The notes under the pieces were generated by a model, which was not told where the DNA came from, ran no database searches, and saw nothing but the letters and a program-made list of their open reading frames with translations. From Phaseolus vulgaris (lineage: Eukaryota > Streptophyta > Magnoliopsida > Fabales > Fabaceae), in assembly GCF_000499845.2 (NCBI RefSeq), contig NC_023757.2, positions 1,002,720 to 1,066,719 of the forward strand: a DNA stretch of 64,000 nt, read 5' to 3'. A program made the translations under genes and the position numbers. The stretch's first letter is position 1; each line of letters opens with the position of its first letter. Shown here piece by piece: positions 14,160 through 26,829 of this stretch.

Positions 14160-14480
14160 GTGTTGAGATCTCGATCTTCGGTCGAGAATGTTGGACGGAT
14201 ACATGCAAAAGATCTTCCAACGGTCAAGTCAGTTTTTTATCTTGAATGGTTTAGTGTAATTAATGCTCAATAGATACGCACCTTGATATGATGTGAGTCA
14301 GCCTAATTATATAGATGAGTTGGACCTTCACGCTTAGGGCTTGTATTAGCACGGTTTTCTCGGTTAATCTTATGACATCAAGTATTATTTAGTCTCTAAT
14401 CCTTCTTTTAATCTTGTGGTAATGAGGTTTACCTGTGACTAAGGGATCTCGAACCTAGATGATACTCTGTGTATAATTAA
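14160..14480. mobile_element. Possible retrotransposon LTR fragment
   Basis: This stretch is markedly less AT-rich than its surroundings and contains 'gttggacgg' and 'tccaacggtcaagtcag'. I associate such motifs with legume gypsy-type LTRs or leaders. No TG...CA ends, primer-binding site or coding sequence is visible. Assignment rests on composition and remembered motifs only. Confidence 0.3.
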
Positions 14481-17400
14481 TTTGTTTATTTTAAAAATGA
14501 TGGGTTACTACTTTCTTAAATAAGTGACTATTTAAAAAAAAAGTTTATTTCAATTTAATCAAACTAGTTATACCAATTTGACTTTTCTTAAACAAATGGT
14601 TGTATTGAAATCTTCTAGATTGAGATTTGAGAAGGGAGATTCTATTATGAAAATGAATGATCTAAAATGTCTACACACATGAAAGAAATAGATGGTATAT
14701 TAAAGAACACAAAAACTAGAATCCACCTAAGCTAGGGTTCCAAAAGTGTGGAATTGAGAAGGTGATTGAGTGCTATAGATCTAAGCATAAAAGAAGAAGA
14801 AAGCTAATAGTGAGTCCAACACGTAATCCATATTTGGTTAAGGGGTAGTGGTGCAATAAGTAAGCATGATGAATGTTAAAATATAAGTTTCAAAATGTGA
14901 TGTTTGTCTTTTCCATCAAAGTGGTGGCAAAACCACATCATGTGCCACTCCTACAACTCATTCTACTCTGTTTTTGGTTGTCATGCAATTGGACCCATGT
15001 GATGTGACAAACAAAAGGGAACAAAATTTACATGTTTTCTTAGGTTATTTAATTAATCATAATGACCAATTAATTAAATTATTATCTTATTGTATCTTAA
15101 ATGAATGAGTAGATCTCATATTTACTTTATATTTTTTTAATAATATCTATTTTATATAATTCTATATAATTGTTGTTGTTAATTTATTTAAAATGTCAAA
15201 TTTTATATGAATATTTAATATGTGAGTTTTTATAGGAAAAAAAAAAACAAAAATTAGTGGGATCTATAATACAAATGGATGAAATCATAGAAATCAAACA
15301 TGCCCATAATTTGACTAAGACTTACATGTATTCCAAAAATCCATGAACAAAAATGGTGAAAAAGGATTAGAAATAATCAAAGTTGTAATTTAATCTAATA
15401 TTAATGATTTTGGTTGTGTAATATTTAAAAATAAATTAAGTTTAACTAGAGAGCCTTATAAATGTTTTTTTTTTAGATAGGTAAAAGGTATTTATTTTAT
15501 AATAATTATTCTAAAATGATTAAAAAAAATCATTAAAAATAAATCTATTTTTTAAGATAAGAAAAGGCAATAGTATTGATTTTCACATACCTTGTAAAAA
15601 AGAATAATAATTTACTATTTTTCTTTGAAATTGTTTATACTTGATTGAGAAAGTAAATTATTTTTTGTTAATAACATGTAAAAGTTAGTGTGGTAGGAAT
15701 TAATTATATATTAAATTACAATTATGTGACAAAAGTCAAACTCTTTTAATAACATCTTACATCACTGACACACAATTTATACACATGTAGGGGTTGGTGT
15801 GCAGAGGATCCTATTAGGAATGGGCCCTCTCTTTACAAAATTGGCCCACAACTTAAATGGGACTATGAAGTTTGGTATCAGACTTTTGCTTCTTGCACCC
15901 AATAAATCTAATTTGTACTTTATTATTATGCAAAATAATAAAAAATGTTCTCTTTAAAATCTCTAATATTTAAGTAAGAGTTGAGGTTGCAAGTCAAAAT
16001 GTATTTTAGATTTAGTATTTTAAAATATTTTTTCAGATTTATATTTTTGAAATATTTTTCTGGATTAAATTTTTTATAACAGTTTTTTAGAATAATCTTT
16101 TTAAAATTTTTGTTTTCCATAATCCCTGAAATATGTTTTTAAATTTTATTTTTAGAATTCTTTTTCTAGATGTATTATTTATTTTTGGAATAAGATTTTG
16201 GTTTTTTAATTTTATTGCAAAATTTATTTTTCTAATCTTTCAATTATGGATTTCCAATTCCAAAATAAAGAATAATTATTAGAAATTTAGTGAGTACATG
16301 TTAGATTTATTGGGTGGAGAATACAGTTGGCGTAGTGTAAGTTGAATAAATTTGAATCAAATATACATAATTAATATATATATATATATATATTGATAAA
16401 TAAAATAAAAAAGGTACTTGGATGATAATATAAAGTAGTTGAGTGTTGAGGTTCATAATGGGTCCATCCACATAATAATTTCTTTTATAGTAGAATATAA
16501 AATTTATTATTATAATAATTATTTAAATAAAATTAATTATTAAATTATATTTTTTTTTATAATTTTATTATAGATAGCTTTTTTATTCTTTATTGTGTAT
16601 AGTTATTTAAGTTACTTAAAAGGGTAGAATGTTATAATTTGTGTACACAACTAAAAATAATTAAAAGAGAGAATCTCGTTTATTACGAGATTAACTAATT
16701 AACGATGTTTTAATATTGATCTTCCCACTTGTTGGGATTGATTATTGATTAGGAAAGAACTTAATGAATTGTGACACAAAAAAAATTAATACTAATAATG
16801 ATAGTAATTGTCCTTATAAACTTAAAATATTAACAATCAATGTTTAATATATTTATGTATAATGATATATTAAGTATTGTTATTATTCATATATACTAAT
16901 GATTAAATATTATTATCATTATATAAATATAGTATTAAGTATTAGCAAAAAATAATCAAATAATATTTATTAAACATGTTATTTATTTAGTTTTTATTAT
17001 ATTTCTTTTTGAATAATTTTGTTGTTTCCTTCTTTTATATTTATTTCTTTCTATTTTCATTTTTCTGAGTAAATTTGAATTAGTCTACTAGTCTTTGCTC
17101 AATAGAAAGAACAAAATACGGTAATTAGAAGAACTTAAATAAATACACTTTCTGATTCTTACAGTTTTACAAAAGGTATAATTTAGTTTTTTTTTATAAA
17201 ATTTTAATTATAGATTTAATTATTTAATTTTAAAAAAATGAATTAAAGGTTTAAAAAACAAAACAAAAATCTATTAGAAGAAGACTTAATTGTAATTTTA
17301 GTCTTTATGTTTAATTAAAATCTATACTTCTCTTTTCAAAAGTTTTAGTCTCGTAATTTTGGATCCTTAATATTAATTATATTTAATATTATTTTTTTAC

Positions 17401-17945
17401 ACCAGTTATATCAATTAATAGTTTCCTTTTTCCAGTATTGATAAAAAATACTTAAAAATGACAGTAAAAACAGTTAGGAATTTAAAACTAATTTTTTTAT
17501 AAAGATTAAAAATAAAAGACTAAAATCTTATTTAAACCTTAAATAATAGTTTCACATGGTGACAATTTATATATATATATATATATTTTTTTTTTAAATT
17601 TATTGAAACGTTTTTTTTTTTTTTTGTAATGAACCTAACTTCAAAGTAGATAAGATCGATATTAATTATGCTGTCTCATCTAACTTGAGTTCGAAACAAA
17701 TAAATAATTAAAAAATAAAAAAGATTTTTTTCTTACAAAAATACTAAAACTAGAACTAATGCATAATTTATAAAATGTAGAACAAATTATTATCAACACA
17801 CAAAAAGAAAAAGCAGTTTTATGTGTCCTTCAAGATTCAATAAGAACGAGACCTAACGGCTAGTTGGTGAGAACGAGCATTTGTAATAATCATTTATATT
17901 TTCAAAATTTGAACCACAAAACGCAACACCTTCATCTTCTTCCCC
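14481..17945. other. AT-rich intergenic DNA upstream of the BUBR1-like gene
   Basis: No gene recognised. TA microsatellites occur near 16373-16392 and 17569-17585. The promoter and 5'UTR of the BUBR1-like gene must lie within the last few hundred bases, where GC content rises from about 17.9 kb. Confidence 0.5.
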
Positions 17946-18002
17946 TTTTCCCATTCAGAGAGCGAAGAGAATCGTTTCAGTGCAGCAGCAGCAGCAGCAA
18001 CA

Positions 18003-21000
18003 ATGGCGGAAGGTGAGATCCACAGCACAGTAATCGATCCAGAGAGCGAGTTTCTGGCGTCGAAGAGAACCAACGGTCACGAGTGGGAGATCTTCAAGGA
18101 GAACGTGAGGCCGTTGAAGCGTGGCCGCAACGTTAACCTCCTCAACCACGCCCTCAACTCCCACTCCCACGCTCACCTCAAGAAATCCCTCCTCCAACAC
18201 CGAAGGTTCACTCTCTCTCTCTCTCTCTCTCTCGCTCTCTCTTCTTCGTTCTCTTTCTGATCTCTTCTTCATCTCACTTCGTGTTCCTTCCAACAGAAAC
18301 CTCATCGAAGCCATCGAAGAATACCAGGGCGACGACCCTCTCCTCCCCTGGCTACAGTCAGTATCTGCATCCCTCTTCGTTTTCTGTTAACCTTTTTTTT
18401 TTTGCTACCACAAAAAAATTTGTTAATTATCAGTTAAATCATCTTATTTTTTAATAATAATAATGTAATTAGCATCATGGTTTAGTCGTGTTGATTGAAA
18501 AAGGAAAAAAAAAAGAGTTTGTTTTCTAGTAAATAATTCTGTGTGTCATTATAGCTAAGTTTTTATGGTGTTTATGGTTGAAATTTCATTTTTATCGTTA
18601 TACACACTAAAATTAATCGTTCCACATGTCATAAGTAAATTCCCCTACATTAACCCCAAAGTATGTATTTGACACCTCAAATACTCTTGTTTTTGTCAAA
18701 CAATTTCAGTTTAAATAATATGATGATGGAAAGCAAATAAACCAGTTAGTGTAAAAGTACTATTAAAACTAAAGAGAAGCTAAAAGATAAGGGTTCATGT
18801 TCTTCAAGAATGATTGATAGGCTTTGATTTACTCCTAATACCGTATTAAGAGATTATAATACCACCTTCAACCCATCGGTGCATCATAGGTAAAGAGACA
18901 TACATTTATATAAACTAAAATACACAGGCAATTAAATGAGGATCCTTCAAGTGTTGTTATCTAATTTTGGAAAGTTAAAATATAAACGAGATAATATTCT
19001 AATTATATCTTATAAGATTTTTTCACCACTTAATCTTCTTTATTGGTTTTCTGCCCCATTGGATCGTATGATCTGTAGAGTAATTTGTTGATACAATTAG
19101 TTAAGAAATTAAGATGTATTAAATTAATAATTAATAATCATAATTAAGAAGAGGACAAAGTTTTTATTGGAGCTATTTTAATGTTGAAGGTGTATCAAGT
19201 GGGTTCAGGAGGCGTTTCCTCCCGGTGGAGACAGTTCGGGGCTGGTGGTGATTTATGAGCAGTGTGTGCGTGCCTTTTGGCATTCAGAGCGCTATAAGGA
19301 TGATCTGCGCTACCTCAAAGTGTGGCTTGAATATGTGGGTGTTCTTGTGACAGTCTTGTGTGTATTAATGTGGTGATTACTGGAATTATTTGTGACAATT
19401 TAAGAAATGTTGCAGGCAGATAATTGCTTTGATGCAGACGTTATTTATGCTTTTCTAGAGGCAAATGGAATTGGAAAAACTCATTCCAATTTCTACATTT
19501 CTTATGCTTTGCACTTGGAGTCTAAGAACAAGTTTAAAGCTGCCAACCAGATATTCGAGCTTGGCATATCCAGGTAAGGACCCCTAATCTCTTGAAGCCT
19601 TTTCTCGTTTGATAATAGTTAGTTATATTGTGCATAATTTGGATAACAAATTAAAAAGTATTTTTGGAAGGGGACTAACTATAACTCAAACATGCTAAAA
19701 ACAGTTGCGTAACTCCTAGTGCCTGTCTTCATTTCAAACCAATTTAGAAATGTTGGTGCATTTCCGTCCCTTATTACGCCTTGGGTTTTGGACTTTGTGG
19801 TTCACGGTGTTTTTTTTGGTATCAGCATCACATACTTCTTTGATGCCGTATTTTTCTATGAACATTTTTTTGAGTTGCAAACCTGCAAATGAATGCTGTA
19901 CCTCATTTGATTGCTCCATTTTGCAGGAATGCTCAACCAGATGATAAATTGAAGGCTGCTTATAGAAAATTTCTTGCACACTCGCTGGCAAGGCCAACAA
20001 CAACTAAAGATGTATGTGGTGTTCCAATTGAGTGCTTCTTTGAAGCTGTTATAGTTGTAAAATGATCTTTTGATCTATCTACTATATTCTTCTGTTGTCC
20101 AGGATTCAGTAGAAAAACTGGCACCCTCACGTAGCTTTGGAACTGTTCTTGGCAATCGAGAAAATCGTGAGTCCTTTACTTGGGGCACAATCATTTGTCT
20201 CAAAATCATGAATTTTGAATTCTGAACATCTTTCCCTGTGGTTGCAGGTTCTGCCCTGTCCACAACTTCTGATCTTTCTGCCAAGAATGATAGGAATGAT
20301 AGGTAATATGATTGTTTCTTTGGCTTTATTTGGTTGGAGTTTGCTATGTGATGGTTATTTTTCAAATTTGCACATTACAGTTTTCTCTTGTAGAGAAATA
20401 TATGAACTTTTAACCCAAAAGTACGCAACATTTCCTCCCTAGGCATTTCTAATGTGAAGGGTTTCTCAGCTCCTATGAGTTTTTATTTAGAATTCTTGAT
20501 GAATGTCCATCATATTGTTCTCTCTTCATGTAGGACTCGAGCAACTCCATTTTCCATTTATAAAGATTCAGCTGCAACTGGTGAAACTGATCCTCATCAG
20601 CCAGACCAATCGCACTCTTGGCGCACACTTGGAGCTCGAGCTGACAGAAATAAGGAAAACAACGCAATTCCTGGCAAGTGGAAATCCTTCAAGGTACTAA
20701 ATTTTCAACATTTTGCCTGCATTTCTTGGTTGCTCATAATAATCTTACAAAACTCTACTTAATTTTGGGTGTGTTTCTACTTTCATTTAATGCCCAAGTT
20801 ATTGAATGATTTCAGATTCCACAGCGACTTGGGGCAAGATCTGGAGGGGCTGCTCCAGGTGCCTTTATCCCAGTGTTTGTTGATGAAGAATGTCAAGAGT
20901 AAGTGGAATTTGCACAAATTCAGTTTGGCTTTAGGGTTTAGGGACATTATTCTTTAATTTTCATATTAGCTGTAGTACACAACTTGTCCTTTGAGTTATG

Positions 21001-21600
21001 ACCGAAATGGGATAGTCACGAAAGAAGTTATCTGACAATTACAGCAAATGAAGGGTAAATGTGCAAGATCCCTAAAGATTTTGCTTAAAGATGGGGTTAA
21101 AAAATACATTATTCCTTAATTTTTCATATTAGCAGTACACGACTTGTCCTTTGAGTTATGACCGAAATGAGATAAGTCACAAAAGAAGTTGTCTAAAAAT
21201 TAAAGCAAATGAAGGGTAAAATGTGCAAGATCTCTCAAGATTTGGTCAAAATGTAGGGATTAAAATCAATCTTTACCAAAACATTGGGACATGAAACATA
21301 TTTTATCAGCAAGAGATTATGTTATTCTGTGAAAATGAAGGTTTATGTGGTCTACATTGATTTGACAGTTCACAAAGTAAGAAAGAAGAGGGTCGCAAGT
21401 GCCCAAGTTTGAAAATTAGGCAGGAGGATGACAAGGAATTGAAAAGGTAATTTCACGTGGCAATATTTGGTACAGATGATTGAGCAGGGTCCTGATGAAA
21501 TCAACTGACACATGCATATATTGTTGTTCCTTTCAGGGAAACAGAGCTGCTAAGGAAGAATCCACTACGCAACTTCCCTCAGAACAGCCTCCCCCGATAA
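18003..21600 (+). CDS. BUBR1: BUBR1/Mad3-type spindle assembly checkpoint protein (BMF2-like)
   Basis: Eleven exons with GT-AG junctions: 18003-18205, 18297-18356, 19190-19334, 19416-19573, 19927-20011, 20103-20166, 20248-20302, 20534-20693, 20816-20898, 21369-21446 and 21537-21600, encoding 384 residues. The N-terminal half is the Mad3/BUB1 homology region I, a TPR-like helical domain with WVQEAFPPGG, YEQCVRAFWH and RYLKVWLEYAD. A first KEN box (residues 32-34, in WEIFKENVRPLKRGR) precedes it and a second (297-299, KENNAIPGKW) follows it. In yeast and animals these motifs let Mad3/BubR1 bind Cdc20 and block APC/C until kinetochores attach. No kinase domain is present, as in Mad3 and the plant BUBR1 type, and length matches the roughly 395-residue Arabidopsis protein. 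I saw no GLEBS Bub3-binding motif. The gene looks intact. Confidence 0.93.
18210..18243. repeat. CT microsatellite in intron 1 of the BUBR1-like gene
   Basis: A nearly pure CT run starts within ten bases of the intron 1 donor (CGAAG|GTTCAC). It makes the 91-base intron pyrimidine-rich throughout. Length variation here could be a useful marker. Confidence 0.85.
20948..21255. repeat. Tandem duplication of about 160 bp in intron 9 of the BUBR1-like gene
   Basis: Two diverged copies in direct orientation, for example 'cttgtcctttgagttatgac' near 20983 and again near 21143, followed by matching 'gcaaatgaagggtaaa' blocks. The copies differ by scattered substitutions and small indels, so the duplication is not very recent. 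It lies wholly within an intron. Confidence 0.85.
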
Positions 21601-21793
21601 TTCATTCAACCTCTATGAATGCCATCATTTCTTCAATAAATTCTGGCTCAGCTTTCCCCTAGAAGGGCTTGGTCCACCATTTGCTTTTAAGTTGGTACTG
21701 GTGTTTCTGGTTAAAAACGATGTACGAATTGTTTGGACTGAGAATTTAAGAAATTTTTAATGTGTGCGAGCATTACTTCAAATCAATTCAGCA

Positions 21794-22012
21794 GTTCATT
21801 TGCTTTGTAAAATTAGTATATTTTTCACAAAAAAGGAAATAACTTTTAAGTTCAGTGTGAAGATTTCATGTTCTACCTTGTGTGTCTGGGGTTCGGGTGT
21901 TTTGTAGTTCATTTGCTTTGTAAATTTAGTATATTTTTCACAAAAAAGGAAATAACTTTTAAGTTCAGTGTGAAGATTTCATGTTCTACCTTGTGTGTCT
22001 GTGCTTCGGGTA
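21794..22012. repeat. Tandem duplication of 113 bp downstream of the BUBR1-like gene
   Basis: The block beginning 'gttcatttgctttgtaaa' at 21794 recurs at 21907 with very few differences, including the 'cacaaaaaaggaaataac' and 'gtgaagatttcatgttctac' segments. It may overlap the 3'UTR or polyadenylation region of the BUBR1-like gene. Confidence 0.9.
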
Positions 22013-22134
22013 TTTATTGCTAAAATCCTAAAATTTTAAACACTAAACTAAATTGTTATTAAAAAAAGTGCGGAAAAATAATTATCATTAGAACGTGAAT
22101 TTCACAAAATTGGTTTATAAGATGATTGCCCCTC

Positions 22135-22345
22135 TAATTGATATAAGATTTCTGTCACACTCTTTTTATGTCGAGATATATACATTTTGCGTATGAGTCT
22201 AAATATTTGTGTGTAATCCAAGAATAGTCTGGGAGTGAATGATACGATAGATCCATCAAATTTTGTTATACTAATTTTATATAAAAATTCTCTCCACTTA
22301 TATACTGTAAATTAATTTAATATCTGGTTAACGCGAGATTTTTAA
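22135..22345. repeat. Decayed family B repeat fragment
   Basis: Contains the family landmarks 'atgtcgagatatata', 'gatagatccatcaaat', 'cacttatatactgtaaa' and 'taacgcgagatttttaaca', in the same order as the copy near 39.8-40.05 kb. It lies between the BUBR1-like and U2AF35 genes. Confidence 0.5.
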
Positions 22346-22599
22346 CAATTGTAAAAAATAATAGAAATTCAAATATCAAATAATAAAAATTATTCTTTAT
22401 TTTTTAATCACAATAAAAAATTATATAACAAATTTAATTTTATAAAATTAATATATTTCTTATTTTTAAAATTGTGTTAGTACTATATTAAAATTATTAA
22501 AAATTTAATAAATATTTTATGAATAGAATACTTTATCTATAAATATCGTAAAAATATCGGTGTACTTGAAAATACACTTAACTAAAATTTAAGATAAAA

Positions 22600-22705
22600 A
22601 AAAGAAAAAAAAGAAAGAAAGAGAAAGTGTATTGCTTTGTTTTAGTTAAACCATGAGCATACATTGATTGAGGAAGGGAAGAGACAGTTATAAACATAAA
22701 CAGAA
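22600..22705 (+). promoter_or_regulatory. GA-rich leader/promoter region of the U2AF35-like gene
   Basis: Purine-rich GA/AAG runs ('gaaagaaagagaaag' and 'agaaagagagagagaaag') lie 160-270 bases before the ATG. GA-rich stretches near the start are common in plant 5'UTRs and core promoters. The transcription start is not visible. Confidence 0.35.
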
Positions 22706-22867
22706 AGAGAGAGAGAAAGTGTGTGAGCAATTGCAAACCATTAATAGTTGGGTTCCATTAGAGTTTCTCAAACCCTAACCCAAACCAAATTCAATTGGCA
22801 GATTCCAAATCAACAAAATCAAAGCAATCAATCAGCAAAATCGAAGGAACCGATTCCTGATCGGAGC

Positions 22868-23644
22868 ATGGCGGAGCATCTGGCATCGATCTTCGGGACG
22901 GAGAAGGACCGCGTCAACTGTCCCTTCTACTTCAAGATCGGCTCCTGCCGCCACGGCGACCGGTGCTCGCGGTTGCACAACCGGCCAAGCATCTCGCCCA
23001 CGCTGCTGCTGTCGAACATGTACCAGCGCCCCGACATGATCACGCCCGGCGTGGATCCGCAGGGGCAGCCCCTGGACCCGCGCAAGATCCAGCAGCACTT
23101 CGAGGACTTCTACGAGGACATCTTCACGGAGCTCGCAAAGTTCGGTGAGATCGAGAGCCTCAATGTCTGCGACAATCTCGCCGACCACATGATCGGCAAC
23201 GTCAAGGCCCTTCACGCGCTCCACGGACGGTTCTACAACGCCCGCCCCATCATCGCTGATTTCTCTCCCGTCACCGACTTCCGCGAGGCCACGTGTCGGC
23301 AGTTTGAGGAGAACAGCTGTAACCGCGGCGGGTATTGCAACTTCATGCACGTCAAGCTCATCGGAAGAGACCTCCGTCGGAGGCTCTTCGGCCGCAATCA
23401 CCGCGGCGGTGGAGGCTACTACCACATCAACCAGAGCCGGAGCCGCAGTCGCAGTCGCAGCAGGAGTCCAAGGCACCGCCGGGAGAGACGGGAGAGGGAC
23501 TCCCACAGCGGCGGGAGGCGGGATTATAGAGAGAGGGACGGCGGTGGACGGCGGAGGCACGCCGAGAGTCCCGCCAGGGAAGGTAGCGAGGAGCGCCGCG
23601 CGAGGATCGAGCAGTGGAATCGGGAGAGGGAGGTGAAGGAGTGA
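22868..23644 (+). CDS. U2AF35: U2 snRNP auxiliary factor small subunit (U2AF35-like), UHM partly deleted
   Basis: An uninterrupted 258-codon frame starting at [10 protein letters not shown], the standard plant U2AF35 N-terminus. Domains in order: zinc finger 1 (C18-C27-C33-H37, spacing 8-5-3), UHM/RRM-like domain (about 65-132), zinc finger 2 (C143-C151-C157-H161, spacing 7-5-3), a glycine-rich linker, an RS domain (about 189-235), and the conserved [13 protein letters not shown] end. U2AF35 recognises the AG of the 3' splice site in a heterodimer with U2AF65. The UHM lacks about 11 residues: after DHMIGNV (105-112) the protein goes straight to [11 protein letters not shown], so the RNP1-like beta strand and the start of the next helix are missing. 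The deletion keeps the frame. Both zinc fingers are complete. The coding region is strikingly GC-rich and intronless; from memory, intronless U2AF35 coding regions are usual in plants. Function with U2AF65 may be altered. Confidence 0.92.
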   Translation: MAEHLASIFGTEKDRVNCPFYFKIGSCRHGDRCSRLHNRPSISPTLLLSNMYQRPDMITPGVDPQGQPLDPRKIQQHFEDFYEDIFTELAKFGEIESLNVCDNLADHMIGNVKALHALHGRFYNARPIIADFSPVTDFREATCRQFEENSCNRGGYCNFMHVKLIGRDLRRRLFGRNHRGGGGYYHINQSRSRSRSRSRSPRHRRERRERDSHSGGRRDYRERDGGGRRRHAESPAREGSEERRARIEQWNREREVKE

Positions 23645-26320
23645 CTTTATCGATTCTGGTTTGCGGAGAATAAACCATCAATTTCGTTCTCAGAGTATTT
23701 ACCCTGTCTCCTGAGTTGTTCCTATAGTAATGAAATTATTTAAGTGATCTGTGAAGTATTGAATATCTGCTGCATTAGTGTGTGTTTGGATAAATGTTTG
23801 AAAAGTACTTTTGAGTGTTAAACATATTTTGTTTCTTTTAGTTTGATAGTACTTCTAAAATGGGACTAATGGTAATCTAAACATGCTTTGCTATTAGTCG
23901 GATTTAAAAGATTTTCTATCGTCATGATTTCTGGTACTTTCTAATAGTTTTTTATTGTAGTTTAGGGACTCTTTAGGATGAAATTGATGGTTTACTCGCA
24001 TGTGATTGTGTGCTGTTGCGGCAGCGCGAATAATGACCCCTCTCACTGTTGTGTTGTTACGGTAATTGATCTCTCTTTCTCTTGTGGTGTTTTGGTCGAC
24101 AGAGATAAGAATGGAACCTCATAGTTTCCTGAGATTGTAGGATTTAATTAGTTTGGGGCTATGACGTACTGTATTTATTGTGCTGTTTCAGTTTTTGAAT
24201 GTACGACGACTTTAATTATATTGAATAAGCTAGCTTGTGAGTGTTTCTGCTGAATAATATTGATATGGGTTTGGTTTAACGTTTATGATAGTTACTTTTG
24301 GTGATGGGGGGAGGGAATGGCGTTAACAGTTTGAAGAACCAGAGGGGAACTAGGAGCCTTAAAGCTGAAATTTGTAATGTTCTTTTTATTTATTGTGCCA
24401 CATATTGTCATTTTCAGTCACAAATGCGAAGTGGGTAGTTCTTTTCTGGTGTGGTGGTGATCTCATACTTTCTCAAGGGACAATTTTTTTTTCCAGCTCA
24501 TTGAATGTTTTGATTGTAGAAGTAATTGAAGGTATCCTGGTGGTAGAGTCAACTCTGTTGATTGGTTAAGTATTTTTTATAATCTAGATATAAGTTAGAG
24601 CTTTTGTTAGAGACCTCTACGGATTGTTTTTAGTTTGGTTTATTTCTGCTCGAGTTATGAATCAAAGGGTTTCAATTCTTCTGATTGATAAGTTTTGAGT
24701 AGAGTTGTGACCCTTACTACATTGGCTTTTACTTTTGTTGTTGCCCTTGTTATGCCGGATGGAAGCTAAGTAGGATGGAGGGTATCCATGTGTTTTGATG
24801 GCAAGTTAGGGCAAGCTTTGCGTCTGTGGGCTATTGGGAAATTATCATTGTAATAAATAATTGTATCACTTCCGGGATATGATGGTAAATTAGGACATCC
24901 TGTAGACTTGAATTTAAGTTGGTATTTGGTTTGCTGTTATGCAGTCAGAACATTTGGCCATTTTGAAGTGTGGCTATGACTTTACATTTGGGGCTGGGTG
25001 GTATTGTTTGTTTTCTGTTTGCCCTTGCTTTTTTTCAATAAGGACATGTTGATTATTCTGCCATATCTCAAATTTCTACCACATATCCAAGTGAGCAAGA
25101 GATCAATGATTGGTTTTTGTACTTCTCTGTTAATGCATCTTCTTCCTTGGTTGGTTATTCTTCCAGATTGTTTGTAGATTCAATTTGTTTTCATGCTTAA
25201 GAGGAGTTTAACCGAGGGCTCAAAACCAAAACATTCTCATTATCCTGTGATGGTGTGATCGGTGATGCTCTGCTCTCTTTCTGAATCTACACGTCTTCTT
25301 CTCCTCTTCCTCCCCAGTTCTCGCGTTTTCTCTTTCCTGTTCCTTTAACATTTTTTTTTTCCTGTCCATTTTATAAAATGATAACTTTAGTTATTTATTT
25401 TGAACGGTATTTTCTATAACCCTGTAAACCACCAATGAGTTGCATTGCAACCCGGTGTGCTAGTGGTAGCTATATGTTAAATATTCTGTGTTAACATGTG
25501 ATCGATGAATGTTGTGAAGACATTGAAGCATGAAAATATTAAATGAAAAGTAAGCATGTAATATATTTGGAACTTAAAAGAAAACACTGCCATTAATTTA
25601 ATTTTTCCTTTTTTATTCTTAAATTGTCTTTGGTGCTTTTTAGCCAAACATGTTTTTAATAGTTATTTGCTTGTGTGTGTTTTTGTTATTGTCTGAATTT
25701 TATCTCTTTCTGTTTGACTGAAGGATATTAAGATGTTTACAAGCATGCTTTTTGCCATGTAGGCTAGGTGCAATAGGGGGATTGGTTGTGCAGCGGATGT
25801 TCTTGAGATGTAGGGATTGCAATTCAAAGACTAACGAAGTTGGGGTTTGAATTGCCTCTTGTAAGACTGCACGTTTCTATTATTAGTATTTAAACATTTG
25901 CATGTGAGATTATTGGAGTCCTTTTCTTCGCATGCCATTTTTGGCTGGTCCACCTGTGAATTTATAACGTCCTTTCTTTCTTGTCTTTACAGCACTATAG
26001 GTATATAAAAGCATGTTTCGGAGAAATGTTTTTGATGAATCCAAGGGCTAAATACTGTACAAAAATGAGACCACTAAGATGGGCAACTTCTGCTTTGTTA
26101 TCCTGGGATTTTTGCCACTTAGGCTATGGTGGTATTTGAGCTCTCCAAACCTAGGTTAGCATCAAGGCTTAGCGGATGTTTTGGTTTAACTTATTTAGGA
26201 TAAACGGTCGCTCATTTCTTATGGTTCCTTGAGAGAGATTTTGCTTGCTAAATAAGCTATATTTCTCTAAATTTAAGTAGAACCAAGCCATCAATTTGTG
26301 CTAACTCCAATTGCTTTAGG
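23645..26320. other. 3' flank and intergenic region after the U2AF35-like gene
   Basis: T- and G-rich non-coding sequence with intron-like composition for several kilobases. No open frame with a recognisable domain. Part of it may be the 3'UTR or a downstream transcript; I cannot place a polyadenylation site with confidence. Confidence 0.45.
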
Positions 26321-26321
26321 T

Positions 26322-26508
26322 TATGTTTGGGAGTTTGGATTTGGAAAGGAAGGGAGGGGAGGAAATTTTTTTATTTATAATTTGATAATTTTTTACAAAT
26401 AAAATGATAGATTTGTATAAATTTAACCTTTACATCTTTGATATAAATTTATATAAACTTGACCTATATATTTCCCCCCCTCACTGTTCTCCTTCAAAAG
26501 AAACACCC
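26322..26508. mobile_element. MITE-like element
   Basis: A unit of about 190 bp with imperfect terminal inverted repeats: it begins 'tatgtttgggagtttggatt' followed by a G-rich run, and ends with a C-rich run and 'cttcaaaagaaacac'. The centre is AT-rich. 'Gtttgg...' ends are typical of small non-autonomous DNA elements in legumes. No clear target-site duplication was seen. Confidence 0.5.
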
Positions 26509-26829
26509 AGAGGATAATTTAGCTAGGCACCACTAGGCAGTGTGACTCAGGTTTTCTATGGGGTTTTCCAACGAAAGTTCTTATTATAAGAAAAAGAAGT
26601 TGTTCTTCCCGCATCAGTTAGGAAGGAACAGGAATTATCATCATCTGATATCATATAAAGTGCAAGCAGTCTAGGTTTCTGAAACCAGGATGAGGCCGGA
26701 CAGATGTACAGAGCAGTATGTTCCCATTTTTGGTCAGACTACCTACCTTACCTCCTGTAACAGTTGAATTTTCTATCATATTACCATGTTTGAGTTGTTC
26801 ATTTCTTAGAGGGGAGAAGGGTCGTTGAC

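Noticed and set aside
6115..17945. tRNA, rRNA or other RNA genes in the gene desert
   Set aside because: I found no cloverleaf-like GC-containing segments with A/B box motifs by eye; a tRNA scan would settle it.
22748..22867. Upstream in-frame extension of the U2AF35-like protein
   Set aside because: The open frame there has no ATG, and [10 protein letters not shown] is the conserved family N-terminus.
22832..23560. 242-codon open frame antisense to the U2AF35-like gene, and alternative-frame plus-strand frames
   Set aside because: High GC content makes stops rare in all frames here; only the U2AF35 frame shows conserved domains.
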